Assembly: GCA_016873835.1 (NCBI GenBank)
Contig: VGVY01000005.1
Span: forward strand, 25,987 to 89,986
Reading direction: 5' to 3'
Origin: Ignavibacteria bacterium
GTDB taxonomy: Bacteria > Bacteroidota > Ignavibacteria > Ignavibacteriales > Melioribacteraceae
DNA: 64,000 nucleotides
Both the position numbers and the translations under genes were made by a program. Every line of letters starts with the position of its first letter. Positions within the stretch are counted from its first letter, which is position 1. The notes under the pieces were generated by a model that was not told the DNA's origin, made no database searches, and saw only the letters and a list, made by a program, of their open reading frames with translations. Positions 39,029 through 46,807 of the stretch are shown piece by piece.

Positions 39029-41020
39029 ATGAAAGTTGTAATGTCTCAAAACTTAATTGAAAAAATAGTTCAAAAGTTTACATATAGATTGAAAAACAAT
39101 CAATTGGTTCAATCTGGTGATTACATTTCAATCGAACCAGCATATGTTATGACACATGATAACACTGGTGCTGTCATCCCAAAATTTGTTTCTATTGGTG
39201 CACAAAGACTTGCAAATCCAAGACAAGTGGTGATAACTCTAGACCATGATATTCAAAATAAAGAGGAAAAAAACTTAATTAAATATAAAAAAATTGAAGA
39301 GTTTGCTAATAAGTTTGGTGCTGATTTTTATCCAGCCGGACGCGGAATAGGACATCAAATAATGTGTGAAGAAGGATATGCGTGGCCTGGAACTTTAGTA
39401 GTGGCATCTGACAGTCATTCGAATATGTACGGCGGCTTAGGCTGCCTTGGAACTCCAATAGTTAGAACAGATGCATCAGCAATTTGGGCCACTGGTAGAA
39501 CTTGGTGGCAAATTCCTCCAGTCTCAAAAGTAGAGTTGAAAGGAAGACTTCAAGAAGGAGTGACTGGAAAAGACATTATTCTTTTCCTTTGCGGTTTATT
39601 TAATAAGGATGAAGTTTTAAATCATGCACTTGAATTTACCGGTGATGGCATTAAAGAACTTTCAGTTGATCAGCGTTTAACTATTGCAAATATGACAACT
39701 GAATGGGGTGCTGTTGCCGGTCTTTTCCCAATTGATTTAATTACGATTGCATGGTTAAAAAACAGAGCAGAATATATTAAGAAACGAGGACTTGAAGGGG
39801 TGGCATCAGATATTGGTAGTAATGGAATACACCCTAGAATCAATTTAGATAAAATTTCTGATATTGAAAATGAACTACAAAATTTGATTCCAGATCAGAA
39901 TGCATTTTATGCTAAAGTACTATCAATAGATTTATCAGCTATTGAACCACAAATAGCTGGTCCAAATTCAGTGAAAATTCATAGTCCCATTTCACAAATA
40001 TCCAAACAAAAAATAAAAATTGATAAAGCATACTTAGTTTCATGTGTTAATTCGCGAGTTGATGATTTATCAGTAGCGGCAAAAATGGTTGATGGAAAAA
40101 GAATTGCAGATGGCGTAAAATTTTATATTGGTGCTGCATCAAGTGAAGTCCAATTTGAAAGTGAAAAAAACGGCGATTGGCAAAAACTAATTAATGCTGG
40201 TGCAATCCCCTTACCTCCCGGTTGTGGTCCTTGCATCGGAATGGGCGCTGGTCTATTGGAAGATGGTGAAGTTGGGATTTCTGCAACAAATAGAAATTTT
40301 AAAGGTCGGATGGGCTCACCCAGTGCTCAAGCTTATCTTGCATCACCAAGAATCGTTGCTTTATCTGCATTACATGGATTCATAACAGATAACACAAGTT
40401 ACATATCACAAAAGATTTTTGAAAATGTTATAATTAACTCTGATTATAATAAAGTAGCATCTTCAACAGAATTATTACCAGAATTCCCAAATAAAATTAA
40501 TGGGGAGTTACTTTTTTGCTATCAAGATAATTTAAATACTGATGGAATATTCCCCGGTAAGTATACTTATAATGATGAATTGACTCCAATTGAACAAGCT
40601 AAAGTAGTTATGGAAAATTATGATCCTCAATTTAAAAAACTAGTTAAAGAAAAAGATATTTTAGTTGGAGGATTTAATTTTGGAACTGGGAGTTCCAGAG
40701 AACAAGCTGCTACAGCTCTTAAATACTCTGGAATTAAACTTGTGATTGCCGGCTCATTTAATGAAACTTACAAAAGGAATGCAATCAACAATGGTTTCCT
40801 CACAATTGAATGTTCCCAATTAGTAAATCATTTAAAAAATAAATTTGGAAAAAAAAATTTGACCAAAAGAACTGGGATTCATGTTGAAATAGATTTCAAT
40901 TATTCCATAATAAATACTAAAAAAAATATATATTCATTCACTCCGATTGGAATTGCGGCACAAGAATTAATTGTTCTAGAAGGCTTAGAAAATTGGATAA
41001 GAAATAAAATAAAAGTTTAG
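39029..41020 (+). CDS. Homoaconitase-like (Lys4-type) Fe-S hydro-lyase, large and small domains fused
   Basis: The 663-residue protein contains both aconitase-superfamily halves. Iron-sulfur cysteines are in LVSCVNS and GCGPCIGMGAG, and the small domain has GGFNFGTGSSREQAATAL near residue 555. Blocks THDNTGAVIPKF, ASDSHSNMYGGLGCLGTP, GRTWWQIPPVSKVELKG and LTIANMTTEWGAVAGLFP match fungal homoaconitase Lys4/LysF much better than bacterial AcnA, AcnB or LeuCD. The expected reaction is homocitrate to homoisocitrate via homoaconitate. The start ATG 39029 has an in-frame alternative at 39041. Its stop overlaps the convergent propeller-lipoprotein stop. No homocitrate synthase is in the window. Aconitase activity cannot be excluded. 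Confidence 0.83.
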   Translation: MKVVMSQNLIEKIVQKFTYRLKNNQLVQSGDYISIEPAYVMTHDNTGAVIPKFVSIGAQRLANPRQVVITLDHDIQNKEEKNLIKYKKIEEFANKFGADFYPAGRGIGHQIMCEEGYAWPGTLVVASDSHSNMYGGLGCLGTPIVRTDASAIWATGRTWWQIPPVSKVELKGRLQEGVTGKDIILFLCGLFNKDEVLNHALEFTGDGIKELSVDQRLTIANMTTEWGAVAGLFPIDLITIAWLKNRAEYIKKRGLEGVASDIGSNGIHPRINLDKISDIENELQNLIPDQNAFYAKVLSIDLSAIEPQIAGPNSVKIHSPISQISKQKIKIDKAYLVSCVNSRVDDLSVAAKMVDGKRIADGVKFYIGAASSEVQFESEKNGDWQKLINAGAIPLPPGCGPCIGMGAGLLEDGEVGISATNRNFKGRMGSPSAQAYLASPRIVALSALHGFITDNTSYISQKIFENVIINSDYNKVASSTELLPEFPNKINGELLFCYQDNLNTDGIFPGKYTYNDELTPIEQAKVVMENYDPQFKKLVKEKDILVGGFNFGTGSSREQAATALKYSGIKLVIAGSFNETYKRNAINNGFLTIECSQLVNHLKNKFGKKNLTKRTGIHVEIDFNYSIINTKKNIYSFTPIGIAAQELIVLEGLENWIRNKIKV

Positions 41021-42480
41021 TAATTCCCTTTCTTTATTTTACTGACTCCACCTCCAAAAGTACCAACCCATACATCATCATTTTTATCAATTGCCACACC
41101 AAGTACCTGGCTTGCCGGTAACTTTGAATTTGCTGTAGTAAATATTTTTGCACTTGAAGGAACTAAAAATTTACCTATTCCAGTTTTTGTTGAAAGCCAA
41201 ATATTATTCGTTCCGTCTATATAAATATTCTCTGTTTGCGACACTAAAATACCACTAACACTTATCCTTGCCCAAGTTGAGCCGTTATATTTTGTAACAC
41301 CGCCTAATTCTCCAGCTAATAAATTTTGAACATGTGCAACCCATACATTACCATCCAAATCAATTTTTACATCTCTAATTCCATTTCCGTAATTTGATCC
41401 AATATTCATATTCGACATATTCCAAACATACCAGGTACTTCCGTTAAACATTCCAAGTCCAAATGCGTTAGTTCCAACCCAAACTCTATTTTGCTTATCA
41501 GTAGAAATACAAGTAACCAAATTTCCAGGCAAACCCGAGTTATTAGTTCTAAATAATTGCCATGTAGATCCATTATATTTAACAATACCTTCTGTAGTAC
41601 CAACCCAAACATTTCCTAGCTGGTCAATATCTATTGCTGTAACATAACCAGATGGAAGGTTGCTGGTTAAATTTGTCCAAGTATTCCCATCAAATAGAAC
41701 TAACCCTCCGGTAGTACCAACCCAAAGTCTATTTAAATTATCAACCTTCAGACAATTAACAGCATCAAAAGGAAGCCATGAATTGGATTTATTATAAGTA
41801 ACCCATTTTTTACCATCGTGACGAACCAACCCCCTATCACGCATTCCAAACCATTTAATGTTATTTTTATCAACAACTATAACTGAGAGATAGTCTGCTG
41901 GCAAAGGTGAGTTACCAGTATTATAGTTTACCCATTTGGTAGTATCATCCAAAACAAAATTAACTTTAGCAGTTTTTCCACCCCTCACATAAAACTCAGA
42001 ACTATCAGCTCTGTGTTCTGGATATGTTAATTTTATTTTATAAGGTCCAGGAAAACGTTGAGAAAAAGTATATGGTGTTTTAAAACCAGTATTATTATTA
42101 TTTAAGAAAATATTTGCGCCAGGTGGTACAGATGTACATTCAATTTTGCCAAAATGACCAGGGTTTAAATAATAATCTACAAATAGTGATGTGTTGATTC
42201 CATCTTTGAGTTGGAGAACAACACTGGTATCTTCAAATAATCCTAATTTCAATGTTAATGTGTAAAAACCAGATTTAAGCCATTTTAAAGAATCAGGTGT
42301 TAGCAAACCCATATTTTTCCCATTCAAAAAAATTGTAGCGTTAGATGGATTACTTTGAATAGCTAAATGAGAATATTTTGGTTCTGGCTCATCTGGCGGA
42401 CCAGTAAATACTTCTTTTTCACATGATGTAAGAAATAATAATAAAGTGACAACAAAAGCGAATATTATTTTTTTAATCAT
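41017..42480 (-). CDS. PEGA + two-component-type beta-propeller lipoprotein
   Basis: An exported lipoprotein (lipobox LLFLTSCEK) with two PEGA domains (about residues 40-185, with SNPSNATIFLNGKNMG and SVPPGANIFLNNNNTG). A run of propeller repeats follows from about residue 190 to the end, each with a strand like VWVGTTEGIVKYNGSTW. The ligand-binding propeller is of the kind found in hybrid two-component sensors, but no kinase follows, so it is probably a surface sensor or binding protein. The start is taken as the ATG at 42480 (MIKKII); ATG 42492 adds four residues. Located 3' to the homoaconitase and upstream of nothing obviously linked. Function unknown. Confidence 0.8.
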   Translation of the reverse strand: MIKKIIFAFVVTLLLFLTSCEKEVFTGPPDEPEPKYSHLAIQSNPSNATIFLNGKNMGLLTPDSLKWLKSGFYTLTLKLGLFEDTSVVLQLKDGINTSLFVDYYLNPGHFGKIECTSVPPGANIFLNNNNTGFKTPYTFSQRFPGPYKIKLTYPEHRADSSEFYVRGGKTAKVNFVLDDTTKWVNYNTGNSPLPADYLSVIVVDKNNIKWFGMRDRGLVRHDGKKWVTYNKSNSWLPFDAVNCLKVDNLNRLWVGTTGGLVLFDGNTWTNLTSNLPSGYVTAIDIDQLGNVWVGTTEGIVKYNGSTWQLFRTNNSGLPGNLVTCISTDKQNRVWVGTNAFGLGMFNGSTWYVWNMSNMNIGSNYGNGIRDVKIDLDGNVWVAHVQNLLAGELGGVTKYNGSTWARISVSGILVSQTENIYIDGTNNIWLSTKTGIGKFLVPSSAKIFTTANSKLPASQVLGVAIDKNDDVWVGTFGGGVSKIKKGNY

Positions 42481-42502
42481 AATTTTTTCCAATAACTTTC
42501 AT

Positions 42503-43477
42503 TCAATCTGGCTCGGTTAAACCTGGGATATATCCGAAAGATCTAATATATGCATGAGTGAATCTTAATACATGATAATCCCTCATGTACACACCAAATA
42601 TTCCATATCCACCTTGGATATTCGAAAAATCTGTTTCATCAAGTTTGACTGAATAAATATCTCTTCCTCGTGCGGTTGAGTTATAATATAAACTTAGATT
42701 ATCATCTAAAGATAGAATTTCCATAATGCAGCTTAGAATTTCATAACGTTCTTTGTTTGGATCACCATTTGAAATTAGTTCCATAGCCTTATTAACAGTT
42801 TCCATATCAACAACATATGAAAAATCGCTTGTAGGTTTTGGATTATTCGGTAACCACTCATTACCAAATTTTACATAATTAATTGGAATAGTTGCAATGT
42901 TTCTAGTTTTTACTCCGCCTTCATGTTTGAAATAATAAATTGCAAGCCTCGTTATAAAAACAGCATCTTTCTGATCGCTATCCCAAGTAATTTTTAAAAA
43001 GTTTTTATTATCGGGTGGAATTTTTCTATCACTCAATATTTCAGTTATCGTAACAACAGCTGGTATTTTAGCAGTTGAAGTAAGTCTTTTCCCATTTGGC
43101 AGAAGCGCTTCAATTTCAATTAATGAATTTGGATCAGGTTGTAATTTGTTAGTATAAAATACAGTATATGGAGTTTTGTAAGGGTCGCCCTCTGGTCTTT
43201 CAGCCACAGTATCTTTCAATATAGCTACATTATTTTTATTCCAAATCCTGATAATTGCATTTCTAACAGTAGGATCATTTGTTGAAGAATATGGATCAAA
43301 ATTTCCACTTGTATAACTTCGTGTTAAAGTTGCTGTTTGAAAATTTGAATCTCCTCTTACAATACAATTTAAAATATATCTCTCTTGTAATTCCCCATAA
43401 GGATTAAAGTCTTCTTCACATGAATAAATAACAAATATTATTACGAAAGCAAATAAAATATTCCTTAAAATTTTCAT
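42503..43477 (-). CDS. DUF4249-family lipoprotein, partner of the adjacent TonB-dependent receptor
   Basis: A 324-residue lipoprotein (lipobox FVIYSC) of the DUF4249 type: EDFNPYGELQERYILNCIVRG at the start, then beta-rich segments with ILSDRKIPPDNKNFLKITW. In Bacteroidota these are encoded just after a TonB-dependent receptor and work as its surface lid or binding partner, in the manner of SusD. Here the stop of the receptor and the start of this gene overlap by 4 bases, which indicates translational coupling. The ligand is unknown. Confidence 0.82.
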   Translation of the reverse strand: MKILRNILFAFVIIFVIYSCEEDFNPYGELQERYILNCIVRGDSNFQTATLTRSYTSGNFDPYSSTNDPTVRNAIIRIWNKNNVAILKDTVAERPEGDPYKTPYTVFYTNKLQPDPNSLIEIEALLPNGKRLTSTAKIPAVVTITEILSDRKIPPDNKNFLKITWDSDQKDAVFITRLAIYYFKHEGGVKTRNIATIPINYVKFGNEWLPNNPKPTSDFSYVVDMETVNKAMELISNGDPNKERYEILSCIMEILSLDDNLSLYYNSTARGRDIYSVKLDETDFSNIQGGYGIFGVYMRDYHVLRFTHAYIRSFGYIPGLTEPD

Positions 43478-45711
43478 AATTCCACCTTGATAGTAGCAGT
43501 AGGCAAAAATGGAAGCATGTTAACTTGTTCTCCATTATTTCGTTTGAAGTAAAAAATATTTTGTCTGTCGTATACATTGATCACACTTATATCAACATCA
43601 AATTTTAGAAAATCGATTACAAATTTTTTCGATACAGTAAAATCGAGCCGATGATAATCTGGAAGTCTTCCTAAATTTTGAATTTCGATAATAGTGAATG
43701 GTCTTCTTGGATCCAATTCATTCCAAGGAGCAAAAATGTTACTGAAATAATATTTATCATAGTACCCTAACAGTTGCGTAAAAGGTAGCCCTGAATTATA
43801 AGTCCAAACCGTGCTTGCAGACCAGCCGGCTCCGAAATTAATTTCTAATCCTAAATTTAAAGTGTGACGTATATCATATCTTGGATAATATCTTAATCCC
43901 TCTAATTCTTTATATGCATACGCAAGAGTATAAGAAGCAGTAAAGTTTATTGGATTAGGAGTAGCTCTAGTCATTAATTCTAATCCATAAGATTCGCCGT
44001 TGCCGGCTAAGAAATCTGGATCTGCCGGAAGAATTTTTTCTTCATTTAATAGCGGTAAATTTTTAACTCTCTTATAATACCCTTCAACAGAAAATGTGAA
44101 AAAATGATAAGGCTTTATTTCAAGTCCCAAGATATAATGAGTTGAGTTTGACGGGATTAAATAATCTGGAGAAATTATCCATGGTTCGAATAAGCTAATA
44201 ATTTCATCCTCGTCACTAATGGTAACTAAATCTTGTTGATAGATCCCCCAAGCACCTTTAATAGCAATTTCTGGAATTAATCTATATGTGAAACTTACTC
44301 TTGGTTCAATAAAAGTTGCTTTTTTATTTCTTGAAAGAGTGGTTAAATTCATTCGTGCACCAACATCTAAACCAAGCATTTCCCATTGCATCAATTTATA
44401 TTTAGTATAAAAAGTAATGTTTGCAGCAGATGTTCCAAGATTTGTAGGCACTCCTCTATCATTCTCCAAAAATAAATCAGTTTTTACTTGCTTTACATGA
44501 AAACCAACTCCAATTTCATCTTTGTTATCAAACATATAAGTAAAATCCATTGTCAAGCTTACATCTTCAACTTTATTTCGACTTTGCCTTACGTTGCTTA
44601 ATTTAGGAATTACATCTCCTTTAAAATTACTGATTGAAACACCAAGCTCGTAGAATAAAGGGCTATCGCCAACTTGGAACCACTTGAAGCCAAAAATATT
44701 ATTTGACCATTTAAAATCTTCTATACGCGGATCTTCACTTAAAATATTATCCCCACTAAAAAATCCATTGATGGAAAATTTTCCGCCTTGAATAAAATCC
44801 GGGCTAGAATAATTTGCTTTTAAAGAGAAATCATAAAAATCAATCGGAACACTTTGTTTGTTTAGAAATTTTTTAAGTACTTCATTGGAATAAGTTTTTC
44901 TTCCAGTTAAAATAAAAGAACCATTAGGTATAGGTCCTTCAAGCAGAAACTTACCAGTTAAAAAGCTGGCTGTACCTTTTACACTAAGTCTATTTTTATT
45001 TCCGTCTTTTGTGTTTACTTTCATAACGGATGAAAGTCTGCCACCAAGGTCAGCAGAAAACCCGCCTTTATAAAATTCAACATTGTTTATCATATCAGGA
45101 TCGATTACACTAAATAAGCCTAATGCATGAAACGGATTATAAACTGTTACTCCATCAACTAAAACTAAGTTTTGATTGCTTGCACCACCTCTCACATAAT
45201 ATCTTGCAGAAACATCACCAGTAGATTGAACACCCGGCAAGTATTGAATTGATCTAAAAATATCAGTTTCAACACCTTTGGGTAAAGCTTCCAAGTCTCG
45301 AGCTATAATTCTCTGAAGACTAATATCTGTTTCATTTTTTTCAATAATCCTCTCTCCTATTTTTTCAATAGTCTGCAATTCAACACTTGATGGAGATAAG
45401 ATAATGTCATAATGTGTTACTCTATTTTTAATAAGCCGTATCGGAATGTGTTTAGTAACATATCCAACATAAGAAACTACAAGGGTTAAATTTCTATCAG
45501 ATGGAACAGAAGCTATTAAAAAATATCCACGAGAATCAGTAGAGGCACCAATTCCAAGTTCCTTTATAAAAACATTTCCATATGCTAAAGCTTCTGTGGT
45601 TGTTGAGTCAGTTACAAATCCTCTAAGGTTTCCGGTTTCCTGGGTCTGTGCAAATAACGAAATAGTAAAAAGTGTAATTAAGAAAAGTATGCGGAAAATT
45701 ATTCGCGGCAT
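43474..45711 (-). CDS. TonB-dependent outer-membrane receptor with CarboxypepD-reg N-domain
   Basis: A 745-residue receptor. Signal peptide about 1-21; CarboxypepD_reg-like domain about 25-110 (NLRGFVTDSTTTEALAYGNV, GIGASTDSRGYFLI); plug domain about 115-230 with DIFRSIQYLPGVQSTGDVSA and VRGGASNQNLVLVDGVTVYN; then a beta-barrel to the C-terminus. It imports an unknown ligand with energy from TonB-ExbBD. The start is set at ATG 45711 (MPRIIF) where the signal peptide begins; ATG 45729 adds six residues. It is paired with the DUF4249 gene. Receptors of this pair are common in Bacteroidota and are often linked to iron or oligosaccharide uptake, but the ligand here is open. Confidence 0.88.
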   Translation of the reverse strand: MPRIIFRILFLITLFTISLFAQTQETGNLRGFVTDSTTTEALAYGNVFIKELGIGASTDSRGYFLIASVPSDRNLTLVVSYVGYVTKHIPIRLIKNRVTHYDIILSPSSVELQTIEKIGERIIEKNETDISLQRIIARDLEALPKGVETDIFRSIQYLPGVQSTGDVSARYYVRGGASNQNLVLVDGVTVYNPFHALGLFSVIDPDMINNVEFYKGGFSADLGGRLSSVMKVNTKDGNKNRLSVKGTASFLTGKFLLEGPIPNGSFILTGRKTYSNEVLKKFLNKQSVPIDFYDFSLKANYSSPDFIQGGKFSINGFFSGDNILSEDPRIEDFKWSNNIFGFKWFQVGDSPLFYELGVSISNFKGDVIPKLSNVRQSRNKVEDVSLTMDFTYMFDNKDEIGVGFHVKQVKTDLFLENDRGVPTNLGTSAANITFYTKYKLMQWEMLGLDVGARMNLTTLSRNKKATFIEPRVSFTYRLIPEIAIKGAWGIYQQDLVTISDEDEIISLFEPWIISPDYLIPSNSTHYILGLEIKPYHFFTFSVEGYYKRVKNLPLLNEEKILPADPDFLAGNGESYGLELMTRATPNPINFTASYTLAYAYKELEGLRYYPRYDIRHTLNLGLEINFGAGWSASTVWTYNSGLPFTQLLGYYDKYYFSNIFAPWNELDPRRPFTIIEIQNLGRLPDYHRLDFTVSKKFVIDFLKFDVDISVINVYDRQNIFYFKRNNGEQVNMLPFLPTATIKVEL

Positions 45712-45936
45712 CTTTAAAGATGGCCCCATATTAGTATAAACAATGAAAAACTATTATTACGGGCACTAATATAGACTTTTCAACTTAAAAATCTACTCCA
45801 AATTATTTGTATTTATAATTTTTCAATAATTAGAGGAGAGTCGCTATTGAACTTGTATAGTAACTATTTTGTTAATAATTTAGTTTCGAAAATATTTTAA
45901 GTTTTATTAAAATTTTAAGCGGCTTACAGAGTTTAG

Positions 45937-46290
45937 ATGTTAAAACGAAAACAAATATTATCGATTTCACGGTTAGTGTTGATTCACTATATAGTATTGC
46001 TTGCAATCACTGTATTTCATCAGCATAGTCATTCCTTTTATTCCTCTAATATGGAGTTCTTTCAACCTGAGAATAATTCAACTGAAGCACATGGCCCTTT
46101 CTCTGACGGGAAATCGGGTTGTTTAATTGCTCAATTTGCTGGTACAAGTTTTGAGAATCAGCCTTACTTTCATAATTATTTGTTTAGTGAATTCACAAAA
46201 TATATTCCGGTTTATCAAACTCCGATAGTCATTTCAAAGTTATTTTCCCTATCACAGTTGAGAGCACCTCCGGCATACCTCCTTTCTTAG
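45937..46290 (+). CDS. Small membrane-anchored His-containing protein, unknown
   Basis: A 117-residue protein with one hydrophobic segment (about residues 12-28) followed by HQHSHSF, a central acidic and glycine-rich region with one Cys (GKSGCLIAQF) and the ending LRAPPAYLL. The LRAPP tail and histidine cluster recall small proteins encoded beside heavy-metal efflux or uptake systems in Bacteroidota. Here it precedes a lipoprotein and a TonB-dependent receptor by 34 bases and one gene, in the same direction. The likeness is from memory, not a search. Likely envelope, perhaps metal-related. Confidence 0.5.
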   Translation: MLKRKQILSISRLVLIHYIVLLAITVFHQHSHSFYSSNMEFFQPENNSTEAHGPFSDGKSGCLIAQFAGTSFENQPYFHNYLFSEFTKYIPVYQTPIVISKLFSLSQLRAPPAYLLS

Positions 46291-46323
46291 TCTTTTTTAA
46301 AAACAATAATAAAAGGAGGAACT

Positions 46324-46791
46324 ATGTCTGGAATAAAATTATTTCCAAGGATTCTGCTGTTTGTTTTCATTTCCGTATCATTATTTCTAACATCATGTAA
46401 AGAGGATCCTCTTTCGGCAGAAGAGGATCATTTTGAAGCTATCGGAATAGCCATTTTTGATGCAAGCGGAAAAATGGTTGTAAAGATTTTAAGAGGAGTA
46501 ACAGCAGATACTTTAAAAGGTGAAGTGAATAAAAGAAGCGACCATTTTGAAGTCAAATTTTTAGATGAGAGCGAAAAACTTATTGATCCGCCAGATTCCG
46601 GAGATAAGAAATTCAAATGGGTGATTGATGATCCGGCACTCTTTTCAATCTATCAAGACAGTGGCGAGGAAGGAGGATTCGAATTCCATATCGATGGATT
46701 GAAATCCGGCAAGACTAAAATTGAATTCTTTATTGAGCATGAGGGTCATAACGATTACCGGAGTGGTAAAATTCCAGTTCAGATTCAGTAA
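46324..46791 (+). CDS. Lipoprotein encoded before a TonB-dependent receptor, possible metal-binding
   Basis: The 155-residue protein has a lipoprotein signal (LFLTSC, Cys near residue 25) and a strong AAAGGAGG site. The mature part begins with an acidic HFEAIGIAIFD segment, contains beta-strand-rich segments and ends IEFFIEHEGHNDYRSGKIPVQI. The EHEGHNDYRSG histidine/acid cluster could bind a divalent metal. It lies 17 bases before the receptor's chosen start and converges with nothing. Such small lipoproteins often accompany zinc or copper receptors, so a delivery or sensing role is suggested, not shown. Bases and codons from here to 49042 look more GC-rich than the neighbours. Confidence 0.6.
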   Translation: MSGIKLFPRILLFVFISVSLFLTSCKEDPLSAEEDHFEAIGIAIFDASGKMVVKILRGVTADTLKGEVNKRSDHFEVKFLDESEKLIDPPDSGDKKFKWVIDDPALFSIYQDSGEEGGFEFHIDGLKSGKTKIEFFIEHEGHNDYRSGKIPVQIQ

Positions 46792-46807
46792 TGCTGCTTT
46801 GATTAAA

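Noticed and set aside
39029..41020. Annotation as housekeeping aconitase
   Set aside because: Motifs such as NMTTEWGAVAGLFP and TWWQIPP fit homoaconitase Lys4; activity is left open.
46721..46807. N-terminal extension of the second TonB-dependent receptor
   Set aside because: It overlaps the lipoprotein gene, and the signal peptide begins at ATG 46808.
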